A stretch of 64,000 nt of DNA from Amycolatopsis taiwanensis DSM 45107 (GCF_000519205.1 NZ_JAFB01000026.1:62001-126000), one strand, 5' to 3'; positions 48,162 to 57,607 are shown, counted from the stretch's first letter. Numbers and translations: made by a program. The notes: generated from the sequence alone by a model not told the origin.

Positions 48162-49592
48162 TCAGGACACCACACGCTGAGCCGCCACCGGATCCAGCCC
48201 AGCCCCCTCCGGCACCCGCGCCACCAACCCACCCGGCAACCGGACCGGCGTGGCAGCCGAGTACCCGAGCATCTTCAGCACATCCGAAGAAGCCAGCGGA
48301 TACCGCCGCCCCATGTCGGTCACCAGCGTCAAGGTCCCGGAAGGCGCACCGGCGGACGGCAGGGCCGACACCAGCGCGGCCCGGCCCGGCGGCACGTAAA
48401 TCCGGTCAGCCAACGGGGTTCCCGCGGCCGATCGCCCGGTCGTCGTGGACCACGCATTGGCCGGCGGCAACGTCGCGCCGAGAACCACCCGGGGCGTCAC
48501 GTTGCCCGGATCGAAAGTCGCGCACGCCGTGACCTGGTTGTCTGCCAACGGAACGATCGACGGCCGGGCCGTCGGCGCCGCGTCCGCCGCAGCCGCGACG
48601 GGATCGAGCCGCCGAGCAGCCGCCGCCAGCATCGGGGCCAACGGAAGCGCCTTGGGCACGCCACCCGGATACGCCGCCTGCGCCACGTGAGCGTCCGCCA
48701 GCTGTATTTCGTACTGCAGCTCGGTGATCGGCCGCAATGCGTCGTGTTCGGCAAGGTAGTACTGCCGCCCGCCACCAGAGGCCTGTACCACCAGCAACGA
48801 CCCGATCAAGATGTCGGTTCGCCCTGGCACGGCCGTCGACGGTTGTCCCGCCTGCGCCACCTCGACCGGCTCGATCGGCGCGCCTTCCGGCAGCACGTCC
48901 AGCCACGCCTGGTCCACCCTCGCCCACGGTTCGGCGGTCAGCGCGAGCCCCGTGCCGACCGTGCCGTAGTCGTTGATCTTGTGCCGGTACCCGCGCCAGA
49001 CCACGTAACGGTCCCCATTGGACACCAGCTCCACCAGCAGCGCCTGGTCGCCGAGTCCGAGGCCACCCGACGGCTGGGCACCCGCCATCAACACCGACTG
49101 CGCGATCTCGGTCCCGGACGCGTCGCTGGCCGGTGTCGAGCACAGCGACCACGAGCCGGTCAGCAGCTTTTCCGCCGCGGGCAACCCATTCGGCGCGCCC
49201 GCGATACCGATCCTCGGCCCCCTCGGCACGCCCTCCAGCGAATTCCGCGAAACCTCCACAGTCGACCGGTAATCGCCGAGCAGCAGCAACGCGGACGCGT
49301 AGTTCGCGACTGGGTACAGCTTCTCGTTGAGATACACGTACTGTGTGCCGGTCTCCTTCTCGACGATCACCGCGGACTGCGTGCGCCAGGAGTTGTTGCC
49401 GCCCGGCACGATCATCCCATACACGCCGACACACGCCAGCGATATGATGGCCAGCGCGATGCCGACGAACGCCGCGCCTGCGGGACGGCGGAACGGCGGT
49501 TGTTGCGGGTCGGTCTCCCTGGTCACCAACGCGGAAATCGCCCGCTGGACGAGGAACTGGTACGCCTGGAGTTGATCACGTTTCGACGCCAC
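48162..49592 (-). CDS. eccB: EccB, type VII secretion membrane protein
   Basis: Component of the ESX core complex with one TM and a large periplasmic domain. The N-terminus (KRDQLQAYQFLVQRAISALV) is the family signature, followed by a TM (FVGIALAIISLACVGVYGMI) and repeats such as YLNEKLYPVANYASALLLLG. Two Cys (WSLCSTP, TACATFD) fit the family disulfide. GTG at 49592 lies 4 bases after the eccD stop, so the two are one operon. Length of 476 residues is normal. Confidence 0.95.
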   Translation of the reverse strand: MASKRDQLQAYQFLVQRAISALVTRETDPQQPPFRRPAGAAFVGIALAIISLACVGVYGMIVPGGNNSWRTQSAVIVEKETGTQYVYLNEKLYPVANYASALLLLGDYRSTVEVSRNSLEGVPRGPRIGIAGAPNGLPAAEKLLTGSWSLCSTPASDASGTEIAQSVLMAGAQPSGGLGLGDQALLVELVSNGDRYVVWRGYRHKINDYGTVGTGLALTAEPWARVDQAWLDVLPEGAPIEPVEVAQAGQPSTAVPGRTDILIGSLLVVQASGGGRQYYLAEHDALRPITELQYEIQLADAHVAQAAYPGGVPKALPLAPMLAAAARRLDPVAAAADAAPTARPSIVPLADNQVTACATFDPGNVTPRVVLGATLPPANAWSTTTGRSAAGTPLADRIYVPPGRAALVSALPSAGAPSGTLTLVTDMGRRYPLASSDVLKMLGYSAATPVRLPGGLVARVPEGAGLDPVAAQRVVS

Positions 49593-49596
49593 GTGC

Positions 49597-50970
49597 TCAG
49601 CCCCCCAGCCCGCGCACGAAGCCGTACAGCTCGAGCACCCAGCACGTCACGGGCACGAGCGCGGCCATCAGCAACATCTCGGAGTACTCGGCGATCCGGC
49701 CGAGATAGGGGTTCGCGGCGCGGGTGGACAGCAGGCTGCCCGTCGCGATCACGCCCGCCGCCACGGCGAGGAGCAGTGCACCCGCGGACACCAGCGGCAT
49801 CGCGCCTGCCGTGCCGACGACCAGGCAGGCCGCGCCGAAGATTCCGGTCGCCAGTAAGGGGATTCGTTGTCGCAGCGTCGGATACAACCTGGCCCGTAAC
49901 AGAAAACCGGCCGAGAGGACCGCGACGAGCGTCACCGAGCCTCCCCCGCCGCCGCGGATCAGCAGCACCTCGCAGCACATCACCACCGCGGACGCCCCGG
50001 CGAGCATGCCGGTGAGCAGCCCGTCCGCCCTGGCAACCGCGGCGTGGACCCGGTCGATCGGCGGCGGTGGATCATCTCGGACCAGGTCCGCCGTCGAACG
50101 CGGCAGCACCGGCATCGGCACCTTGCCGAGCCGCAACGCCAGCGGCGCGAACCCGATGGACAACACCAGCACCGCCGCGGCGACGACCCCCGCGGCCTGG
50201 CGACCTGGCAGGTCGGCGGCCTCGGCGAGGATTCCGCCGAGCACGGCGAGCAGACCGGCGGTGGCCGCCCCGGCGAACAGGGTCTGCGCGGCGGCGACGC
50301 CGAGGTAGCCGACCAGCGCGGCCGCCGAAAGCGCGACGCCCGCGAGGATGAGGTGCCCGGCCGATAGGTCGGTCACCGCGTAGCCACCGGCGAGCACCAG
50401 GCCCCCGCCGATGAACGCGAACGGCAACGCGGGGGCGGCGATGGCCGCGCCCGCTTCGGCGTCGCCGACCGCGCGGGCCAGCACGACGCCCGCGACCAGG
50501 AGCATTCCGGCGACGCCGAGCGCCCAGGAGGCCGGCGCCGGCCACGGGGGTCCGGCGCGCAATACCGGGACCAGACCGAGCAGGATCGTCGTGGCGCCCA
50601 CGGCCAGGCCCGCGAGCCGGGTGTGCCGCGGCCCCCAGGCCCGGCCGGTGTGGGTGGCGCCGGTGGCGATCGCGTCGACGACGTCGTCGTATTCGGGCTC
50701 GGGCCAGTTGGTGCGTGCGCTGGCCAGGTGGAGGATCTCGCCGTCCCGGACGCGGTGCGCGGCGAGCGTGCGGCCGAGGTCGAAGGAAGTCCCGTCGGCT
50801 CGGCGCAGCTGCCAGCCGCCGCCGGGGACGCCCTCGTCGGCCAGCCCCTCACCGGCGCGGGCCAGCAGGCCGGGCAGCAGTTCGGCGAGGCTCGCGTGCT
50901 CGGGCAGCGCCATGTCGATTCGTCGCCTCGGGGCGGCGATCGTGATCCTGATGAGACCGGCTGTCTGCAT
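49597..50970 (-). CDS. eccD: EccD, type VII secretion membrane protein
   Basis: Central membrane subunit of the ESX complex. Residues 1-90 form the ubiquitin-like domain (LIRITIAAPRRRIDMALPEH; LRRADGTSFDLGRTLAAHRV); about eleven TM helices follow in 110-457. The ATG at 50970 is chosen because the ubiquitin-like fold starts there; longer frames begin inside the divergent kinase gene. It precedes eccB and is divergent from the kinase gene with 106 bases between. Confidence 0.94.
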   Translation of the reverse strand: MQTAGLIRITIAAPRRRIDMALPEHASLAELLPGLLARAGEGLADEGVPGGGWQLRRADGTSFDLGRTLAAHRVRDGEILHLASARTNWPEPEYDDVVDAIATGATHTGRAWGPRHTRLAGLAVGATTILLGLVPVLRAGPPWPAPASWALGVAGMLLVAGVVLARAVGDAEAGAAIAAPALPFAFIGGGLVLAGGYAVTDLSAGHLILAGVALSAAALVGYLGVAAAQTLFAGAATAGLLAVLGGILAEAADLPGRQAAGVVAAAVLVLSIGFAPLALRLGKVPMPVLPRSTADLVRDDPPPPIDRVHAAVARADGLLTGMLAGASAVVMCCEVLLIRGGGGGSVTLVAVLSAGFLLRARLYPTLRQRIPLLATGIFGAACLVVGTAGAMPLVSAGALLLAVAAGVIATGSLLSTRAANPYLGRIAEYSEMLLMAALVPVTCWVLELYGFVRGLGG

Positions 50971-51076
50971 GGGACCAGGTTCGGCGCTGCGACGATTTTC
51001 CGGGCGGTGAAGGCAGGAACCTGCCGTGCGGCACGTTCTTGGGGTGTGCGCGGGCGTTCTGCTGGAGAATGGGGTC

Positions 51077-53407
51077 ATGAGCATCGAGAGCAGTGGCATG
51101 AGGCTGCTCGGCGAGGGGCCGGTCGCGACGGTCTACGCGGGGTGGGTGAACGGCGCCGAGGTCGCGGTTAAGGTCTTTCCGGGCGGGTTCGACCGCGAGA
51201 CCACGAAGGCGCTGGACCGTGAGCGGAAGGCGCTGGGCACGGTGCGGTCGCAGCGGCCGGTGCTGGCGATCGACGAGGTGATCGAGGCGCCGGACGGCCG
51301 GTCGGCGGTGCGAATGGAGCTGTGCCGGGGTTCGGTGGCAGGGTTGCTGGGGAAGCCGATGCCGCCGGAGTATGCGCTGGCTGTTGGCTGGACGGTGGCG
51401 ACCGCGCTGGCTGAAGCGCACGAGGCGGGTGTGGTGCATGGTGGGGTTACGCCGCACAACGTGCTTTATCGCGCCTCCGGTGAACTGGTCGTGGCTGACT
51501 TCGGCCAGGCACTGCGCAGGCGTTTTCCGCGGGATCCGATGTATGCCGTGGAGTACGTGGCCCCCGAAGCGCTCCGAGATGACGCGCTGTCGGAAGCGGC
51601 TGACCTGTACGGCCTCGGCGCGGTGCTCTATGCGGCGCTGACGGGCGCACCCCCGTTCCCGAAGCGCACGGGGCAACTGCCCAGCGAACGAATCCTCCAG
51701 GTCCTGCGCGATCCGGTGCCGGCCTTGCGGGTGCCCGATGTCCCAACTGGACTGTCCGAGGTGGTCGGTCAGCTACTGGCGAAGGACCCGGCGAAGCGGC
51801 CCCAGGACGCGGCAACCGTGGCGAGGACGCTAGGGCAGATGTACCACGCAGTGACTGGAGGCCGGGCCAGGGAAGAGGTCGAGTTCGACGACTTCGCCGG
51901 CCAGGCCGCGGCGGGATCTGCCGGGGCGGGGGCGGCGGCGGCGCCGGGACAGCAGCCTTGGCCAGTGTGGTCAGGGCAGCCGTGGCCGGGGCAACCGGTG
52001 CAATCAGGGCGTTCAATGCAGCCCTGGCCAGGGCAGGCAGCGCAGCAGACCGGCCCCACACAGTCCTGGCCGGTTCGGAACGGGTTTGCGCCGGCCTACC
52101 CGGCGCAACCAGCTCCGGCCACCCATCCCCGGCCGCCGCAACCGGCCAGCTTCGCGGGACCGAGTCAACCCCCGCGACCAGCCCAGCCCGCGCCGAACCA
52201 GCCGGCCCGACCAATCCAGGCCGCCGGACCGAACCAACCAGCCCGGCCCGCGCCACAAACCGGGCCAGCACAGCCAGTCCAGGCGGCACAGCCAGTCCAG
52301 TCGGCACAGCCAGTCCAGTCGGCACAGCCAGTCCAGTCGGCACAGCCAGTCCAGCCGGCGCGATCGGTCCACCCCACGGAACCAGTCCAACCCGAGCAGC
52401 CGACTCAGCCCCGGCAGCAGACCGAGCCCCGGCAGCCCGCTGAGGCCGTGCGAACGGTGCAGCCCGCTGAGGCCGTGCGAACGGTGCAGCCCGCTGAGGC
52501 CGTGCGCACGGTGCAGCCTGCTGAGGCCGTGCGAACGGTGCAGCCTGCTGAGGCCGTGCGAACGGTGCAGTCGGCTCAGCAAGTCCAGGCGCGACCGGAC
52601 CAGTCGACGGAATCACTACCCCCGGCCCCGGTCGCCACAGTCGCCACGTCCCCATCGGTCACCGCGACCGCCGCGGTCGGCGCAACCACCACGCCCGCCC
52701 CCGGCCCCGCAACCACCGCAACCACCGCGGCCGCCGCAGCCCCGGCGAACACCGCAGACACCTCGGTTACCACAGCCACCCCGGCCACCGGGCCGGTCGG
52801 GGTTACCGCAACCGCCTCAGCCGCCACGACTACCCCACCCGTCGAGACCAGCGTGACCGCCGCGGCCACCCCGGCCACCGGGCCCGTCCCGCCTACCGGG
52901 CGCACCCTCGTCTACTCCGTCGGCGGGGCGGACTCGTCCACAAAGGACAAACGCGCGCGGATCGAGTGGCGGCCTGCTGTCCTGGTGGGCCTCGGCGTCG
53001 TGATCGCGGGGCTCATCGTGGTACCGATCATCGTCACGCAGGACGATTCGGCCGGCCAGACCGGCGCGCCCGCGTCCGAGACGTCGCAGGCCCCGGTGTC
53101 GTCAGTGCCCGGCTCGGCATCGACGATGCCCGCGTCGCCGTCGGACGTGCATCTCGTGCTGGCCCCACCGACCGACCTGGGCACGCAGATCCAGCTGAGC
53201 TGGAGCGCCGACGGCGACCTCGACTTCACCGTCGTCGTCGCGGGCGAACGCCTCGACCCGATGACGTTGGTGGCCAACCGCCGCCACACCATGACGGTCA
53301 ACGTCGACCCGGCACGCAAGTACTGCTTCCAGCTCCGCGCCACGGACGGCGCCCACATCTACACGACCGACCCCGTCCCGGTTCGCGGCGGGGTCTGCAA
53401 CCCCTGA
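51077..53407 (+). CDS. Ser/Thr kinase-like membrane protein, probable pseudokinase
   Basis: A 776-residue protein. The kinase-like domain (1-275) has the beta3 Lys in VAVKVF and a DFG motif (VADFGQAL), but the catalytic loop HRD is HGG (VVHGGVTPHNVL), so the catalytic Asp is Gly; the Gly-rich loop is LGEGPVATVY. Residues 290-610 are a Gln/Pro/Ala-rich linker with tandem repeats, then a TM (LVGLGVVIAGLIVVPIIVTQ) and an extracytoplasmic FN3-like domain ending in the pair YCFQL/GGVCNP. Many ESX loci carry such a kinase. Without HRD Asp it is probably a binding or signalling scaffold. Confidence 0.85.
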   Translation: MSIESSGMRLLGEGPVATVYAGWVNGAEVAVKVFPGGFDRETTKALDRERKALGTVRSQRPVLAIDEVIEAPDGRSAVRMELCRGSVAGLLGKPMPPEYALAVGWTVATALAEAHEAGVVHGGVTPHNVLYRASGELVVADFGQALRRRFPRDPMYAVEYVAPEALRDDALSEAADLYGLGAVLYAALTGAPPFPKRTGQLPSERILQVLRDPVPALRVPDVPTGLSEVVGQLLAKDPAKRPQDAATVARTLGQMYHAVTGGRAREEVEFDDFAGQAAAGSAGAGAAAAPGQQPWPVWSGQPWPGQPVQSGRSMQPWPGQAAQQTGPTQSWPVRNGFAPAYPAQPAPATHPRPPQPASFAGPSQPPRPAQPAPNQPARPIQAAGPNQPARPAPQTGPAQPVQAAQPVQSAQPVQSAQPVQSAQPVQPARSVHPTEPVQPEQPTQPRQQTEPRQPAEAVRTVQPAEAVRTVQPAEAVRTVQPAEAVRTVQPAEAVRTVQSAQQVQARPDQSTESLPPAPVATVATSPSVTATAAVGATTTPAPGPATTATTAAAAAPANTADTSVTTATPATGPVGVTATASAATTTPPVETSVTAAATPATGPVPPTGRTLVYSVGGADSSTKDKRARIEWRPAVLVGLGVVIAGLIVVPIIVTQDDSAGQTGAPASETSQAPVSSVPGSASTMPASPSDVHLVLAPPTDLGTQIQLSWSADGDLDFTVVVAGERLDPMTLVANRRHTMTVNVDPARKYCFQLRATDGAHIYTTDPVPVRGGVCNP
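52284..52355 (+). repeat. 18-bp tandem repeat, four units
   Basis: Four head-to-tail copies of an 18-base unit (CGGCACAGCCAGTCCAGT), the last with one change, encode SAQPVQ repeats in the kinase linker. Near-identity suggests recent slippage expansion. Confidence 0.95.
52432..52566 (+). repeat. 27-bp tandem repeat, five units
   Basis: Five head-to-tail units of 27 bases encode a nine-residue repeat (QPAEAVRTV) in the kinase linker. The units differ at only a few sites. Copy number is likely to vary between strains. Confidence 0.95.
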
Positions 53408-53577
53408 CGCAACCTTTACGAAACGGGCTACAACAATCACAACCCGAGCGAGATAGTCACCAGATTAGACTCAAAAAACGAATAACAAGCGTAGGACAAA
53501 GCCCGTAAAACAAGACGGCCCCCGGCGGTGCGCCAACACCAACCGAGGGCCTTGATCGACTGATAAGGAGTCGACCC

Positions 53578-54378
53578 ATGAGTGATTCTATGCCCCTGCC
53601 CTTCTGGCAGAGTCACCCGTGCCCACCCTGGTGCGCCATCACCCACACCGACACCGACTTCCCCGAAGACCGGATACACCGGCCGGATCAGGAACTCGCG
53701 GCCGTCCCGCTGACCATCAACGACCCGGTCCACTGCCAACGCCCAAACGACTCGTGGTACTTCGAACCTCCTCTGCTCCGCGTCGACCTGGAGCAACACA
53801 CACGAGAAACCGCGCCACGCATCCTGCTTAGCGAACCCAACTCGGTCGGATACACCCTCACCGCCACCGAAGCCCTCACCATCGCCCACGCCCTTGTCAA
53901 AGCCAAAACTCGCCAACGAAACACCCTGATCAACCGCAGGAGCCGCGTCGAGAAGCGCTGCCTCGCTCAAGGGACAGCGCTTCTGATTTTGCTTGTGGCC
54001 GCTTGCACGTACCCGCAGCACATTCACTCGAACGTGTGTCGAACACAAGCCCGAAACGATATATTATGGAAGCGTGTCCGAGCAGACTCCCACTTCCCGG
54101 TTGTGGCAGGTCCCCGATGGGGATCTCGCCACGATTATGGTGGCGTGCGAGGAAAAGCTGCGGACCGGCTATGCGGAGATGCTCGCGATCGTCGGCGAGA
54201 TCGAGCAGCGTGGGCTGGCAAAATCGTTGGGGTTCAAGGACACGTCCGCGTTCCTGACGGATGCGTTGCGAATCTCCGGGCGGGAGGCCAGACAGCGGAT
54301 CGAGCATGCGGCGGCCATCATGCCGTCCTCGTCGCTGACCGGGGTGCCACAACCGCCGCCCCTGTCCGCCACCGGTGA
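53578..54378 (+). CDS. DUF6907-like small protein with read-through tail
   Basis: The first 125 residues (WQSHPCPPWCAITHTDTDFP; GYTLTATEALTIAHALVKAK) look like DUF6907-type proteins: a CPPWC motif, conserved His/Asp and a beta-rich core. AAGGAG precedes the ATG. After about residue 130 the frame continues but the sequence becomes Arg-rich and overlaps the DUF222 gene by 305 bases in another frame, so the tail is probably not selected for and an original stop may have been lost. Function unknown; such proteins often sit beside mobile genes. Confidence 0.6.
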   Translation: MSDSMPLPFWQSHPCPPWCAITHTDTDFPEDRIHRPDQELAAVPLTINDPVHCQRPNDSWYFEPPLLRVDLEQHTRETAPRILLSEPNSVGYTLTATEALTIAHALVKAKTRQRNTLINRRSRVEKRCLAQGTALLILLVAACTYPQHIHSNVCRTQARNDILWKRVRADSHFPVVAGPRWGSRHDYGGVRGKAADRLCGDARDRRRDRAAWAGKIVGVQGHVRVPDGCVANLRAGGQTADRACGGHHAVLVADRGATTAAPVRHR

Positions 54379-55345
54379 AGCCCTGGCCACTGGGGATATC
54401 AACGCAGAGCACGTTCACGCGATCACCGCGATCTTTCAGGCCTGCCCCACGGAAATTCCCGCCGAGCAGCGCGAGGCGGATGAGCGGATTCTGGTGGAGC
54501 TGGCTCGGCAGGCCGGGCCCGAGGCGGTGCGGAAAGCCTGCCGCCGGTTACACGCGATCTGGGAACAGGACACCGCGCCACCGGAGGACAAGGACCGCGA
54601 GCAGGTCAACCCGCCACGCCGACTGGACATCACCCACCGCAAGGACGGCAGCATCCGCTTCAAGGGCGAACTCGACGCCGAAACCGCCGAAGAACTCGAC
54701 GGACTACTCGGGCCGCTGGCCAAACCACACAAGAATCCCGCAACCGGCGAACACGATACCCGCACCGCCGCCGAACGGGCCGGAGACGCGCTGGCCGAGA
54801 TCATTGCCCTGGCCGCCCGCTGCGACGAACTGTCCACCCAAGGCGGCGAACGCGCGGTCATGATCGTGACCGTCACACTGGCGGAACTGGAGGACCGTGT
54901 CCAGCAAGCCCTCCTCAACGTCCCCGGACTGACCAGCATCGACGCACTCCGCCGCCTCGCCTGCGAGTCCAAGATGGTACCCGCGATCTTCGGCAACAAT
55001 GCCGCACCCCTCTACGTCGGGGACGCCTCCCGGTTCGCCACCCCCGCCCAACGCCGCTACCTCACCGCCCGAGACGGCGGGTGCGCGTGGCCGGGCTGCA
55101 CCCGTGGTCCTAAGTGGACGACGCCGCATCATGTGGTGGCGTGGTCGGTGGACAAGCGCACCGATGTCGACAATCTCGTACTGTTGTGCACTCGCCACCA
55201 TAGGATGGCGCACCACACGGCCTGGGAGGTAAGGATGAACGGGCATCTGCCCGAATTCATCCCGCCACCCTGGATCGACGAACAGCGAAAACCCATGCGC
55301 AATCTCGCGCACGCACCTCCACCCGAATACCAACAAGCCGCATAA
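54074..55345 (+). CDS. DUF222 (13E12-type) HNH endonuclease
   Basis: A 423-residue protein with the DUF222 helical region (EKLRTGYAEMLAIVGEIEQR; ISGREARQRIEHAAAIMP) and a complete HNH motif: CAWPGC, HHVVAWSV with the catalytic His pair, VDNLVLLCTRHHRMAHH. GTG at 54074 is chosen as the likely start. It is a second DUF222 insertion in the T7SS locus, between the kinase and the transglutaminase operon, and differs clearly from the copy at 46.5 kb, so it is an independent arrival. The stretch 55346-55492 after it holds nothing I can support. Confidence 0.88.
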   Translation: MSEQTPTSRLWQVPDGDLATIMVACEEKLRTGYAEMLAIVGEIEQRGLAKSLGFKDTSAFLTDALRISGREARQRIEHAAAIMPSSSLTGVPQPPPLSATGEALATGDINAEHVHAITAIFQACPTEIPAEQREADERILVELARQAGPEAVRKACRRLHAIWEQDTAPPEDKDREQVNPPRRLDITHRKDGSIRFKGELDAETAEELDGLLGPLAKPHKNPATGEHDTRTAAERAGDALAEIIALAARCDELSTQGGERAVMIVTVTLAELEDRVQQALLNVPGLTSIDALRRLACESKMVPAIFGNNAAPLYVGDASRFATPAQRRYLTARDGGCAWPGCTRGPKWTTPHHVVAWSVDKRTDVDNLVLLCTRHHRMAHHTAWEVRMNGHLPEFIPPPWIDEQRKPMRNLAHAPPPEYQQAA

Positions 55346-55492
55346 TCCCGCAGGGCGTCAGCACCGGACAGACAACACCATCGCCCGGGCACTGCCTCCA
55401 TTACCTTCTTGGTGGCCCCGCAATTGGGCGACCGGCCTCCGGAGCCGGCGTGACTTCTCCTCTTGCCGAACACAGGCCCTGGCGCACCCCCG

Positions 55493-57607
55493 CTATTGAC
55501 GCCGCAAAGTCCGGGCTTCCAACGCCGCCCGCAACCGGGCACCCAACGGACGCCCGGCGAGGCTGCGGCGTACCGCCCGGACCTCCTCCCACGCATGCCC
55601 GGCCGCGCCATCAGGCACCGGGGCACCGGACCACAAAGCGGCATCCAGCACCTGGGCCAGCCGCCCCATCGGCTCCCGAATCCGCCCGCCCAGCGTCGAG
55701 TGCGCGGCGTCCGCCAAGTCCCGCGGGGTCATGCCGATCCGGTACGGGACACCGTGTGCGGTAAGCCTGTCGCGCACCTCCGCCCACGCGCCCAGCACCC
55801 CCTGCCTCCTTCGACGACGGAGCGCGCGGACGGCCTTCGCCAGCGGGACACCCGCCAGCCGGGCCACGATCAAGGCCAGGCCCACAGCACCGACCGTCCA
55901 CCAGAGCCAGGAACCCATACCCGTCGTCGCACCGGCGGCGTCGTCCTGGCCACCCGGCGGCAGCTGTGGCGGGCTCAGCTTGTTTTCCGGCGGCAGTTGG
56001 GCCCTTGCCTGCGCTGCCGCCTTCGCGAGGCCGGACTGTGCCTGGCCCGCCTGGACCGCGTTCCGCACCGGGTCCAGGGGAACCCAGCCCACTCCGGTGA
56101 CCGCGACCTCCGGCCACGCCACCACATCGCGGTTTCGCACGATGTGGAAGCCATCCTGGACCTCGCTCGAGCCGCGATAGCCGACCACGAGCCGGGCCGG
56201 GATGCCCACGATCCGGGCCAGCGCCACGTACGCCGCCGCGAACTGCTCGCTCGTCCCACGTTTGGTATCGAGGAGAAACTGTTGCAGCTGCGGCCATCCG
56301 TGCCCGGTCGGCAGATCGTCACCGACCGCGACCTGGTAGTGCTCACTCAGGTACCGCTCGAGTTGCAGTGCCGCCTGGAAAGTGGGGCGCAAGCCATGCA
56401 GCGCGTCGGTGGCCAGCGCGCTGATTTCCGTTGGCACGACACCAAGATCCCCGAGCCCCCCGGCCGCCTGCGTGTCGACCGGCGCGGCGGCGAGGCGGGC
56501 GGAGTCGACCTCGGGCGCCGACCAGGTCAGCCGGTAGCTCGACGCCACCGGCTGGTCCAGCAACAGCGTGCCCGCGGACTGGTCCACCAGCGAGGCCACA
56601 CCGTCCACTGCGACCGGGTTCGCCTGGCTCGGCAGCCACGGCCCGGACTCCTCGCCCACCCGCACGTCGGCCGTGTTCTCGGCGGCGCCCGCGACGCCGT
56701 GGAGTCGCGCCCCCATGCGTTGCAGCCGCGTGTCGGCCGTCCAGTTCACGCCGTCGAAACCGTCCAACGTGATCAACCGCCACCGGTCGACCGCGGTGTC
56801 GCTGCGATAGCGGAACACCTCTTCGCCGGGGTCGCTCAATCGCGCGCCGATCTCGTCCAGCGGATTGGTGAGCTGGTTTTGCGGCGGCGGCGCGGGGTGG
56901 CTGTCCGCGAGGCGGTAGGGCGCACGCCCGGCCGGGTCAAGGCTGCCGAGCGCGACGGCTCCGGCCAGGACCGCGATCACCGTGAGCACCGCCAGCAGCA
57001 CGCCGGCACCGGTTGGCCGCCGCGCCGGACGGTCGGTTGACCGGACCGTGCGCTCGGCCCGCATCAGCAGGCCCGCCGGGGCCAGGTACGCGACCGCGGC
57101 CAGGAGAGCGGAGACGCCGGGCAGCGCAAAATATGCCTGGGAGAGCCCGGCGACGGCCAGGCTCGGCAGCAGCGCGAGGAGCGGTTTTCGCCAGCGCAGC
57201 AACAGTTCCAGGCTGACGGCCACCGCGAGCAGCACCGCCAGCGGGACGAACAGCAACTGCTCGGCGTCCGGCCTGGCAGGCAGGGTGGACTGGAGGGTGA
57301 GCAGCCAGCTTCTCGTCAATCCGCTTTCCAGTGCCCGCAGCGTCGCCACCGTAGGCAGCCCGGCCGCCGTGGTCGCGAACAACACCGCCTCCGTCAGCCC
57401 GAGCAAGCCGGTCAGCGCCACCAGAACCGGCCGCCACGGCAGCAGACCCGGCCAGCGCGCGGACAGCTCGACCCAGCCGTATCCGACGAGAACGACCACG
57501 AGGACGGGGACGAGTACCGGCACCAAGCCGAACACCGGAGCGAAGAGCAGTCCGGCGACGGCGGTAGCGGCGAGCACCCCGGCCACCGCAGGGCGGTTCA
57601 GCGTCAC
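55493..57607 (-). CDS. TgpA-like membrane transglutaminase-fold protein, catalytic residues replaced
   Basis: A 704-residue protein with about six N-terminal TM helices, an extracytoplasmic transglutaminase-like domain (about 370-530) and a C-terminal TM with a cytosolic tail. The site that is usually GxCxxFA reads GTSEQFAAAYVALARIVGIP near 453, so the nucleophilic Cys is Ser; the usual HAWPEV reads VVAWPEV near 495, so the His is Val. The Asp in VPLDP is kept. It is therefore unlikely to be an active transglutaminase or protease. GTG at 57607 overlaps the DUF58 stop by 4 bases. Confidence 0.88.
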   Translation of the reverse strand: MTLNRPAVAGVLAATAVAGLLFAPVFGLVPVLVPVLVVVLVGYGWVELSARWPGLLPWRPVLVALTGLLGLTEAVLFATTAAGLPTVATLRALESGLTRSWLLTLQSTLPARPDAEQLLFVPLAVLLAVAVSLELLLRWRKPLLALLPSLAVAGLSQAYFALPGVSALLAAVAYLAPAGLLMRAERTVRSTDRPARRPTGAGVLLAVLTVIAVLAGAVALGSLDPAGRAPYRLADSHPAPPPQNQLTNPLDEIGARLSDPGEEVFRYRSDTAVDRWRLITLDGFDGVNWTADTRLQRMGARLHGVAGAAENTADVRVGEESGPWLPSQANPVAVDGVASLVDQSAGTLLLDQPVASSYRLTWSAPEVDSARLAAAPVDTQAAGGLGDLGVVPTEISALATDALHGLRPTFQAALQLERYLSEHYQVAVGDDLPTGHGWPQLQQFLLDTKRGTSEQFAAAYVALARIVGIPARLVVGYRGSSEVQDGFHIVRNRDVVAWPEVAVTGVGWVPLDPVRNAVQAGQAQSGLAKAAAQARAQLPPENKLSPPQLPPGGQDDAAGATTGMGSWLWWTVGAVGLALIVARLAGVPLAKAVRALRRRRRQGVLGAWAEVRDRLTAHGVPYRIGMTPRDLADAAHSTLGGRIREPMGRLAQVLDAALWSGAPVPDGAAGHAWEEVRAVRRSLAGRPLGARLRAALEARTLRRQ

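Noticed and set aside
52013..52582. Leu/His/Arg repeat proteins in the other frames of the kinase linker
   Set aside because: They are by-products of the 18- and 27-bp tandem repeats, not separate genes.
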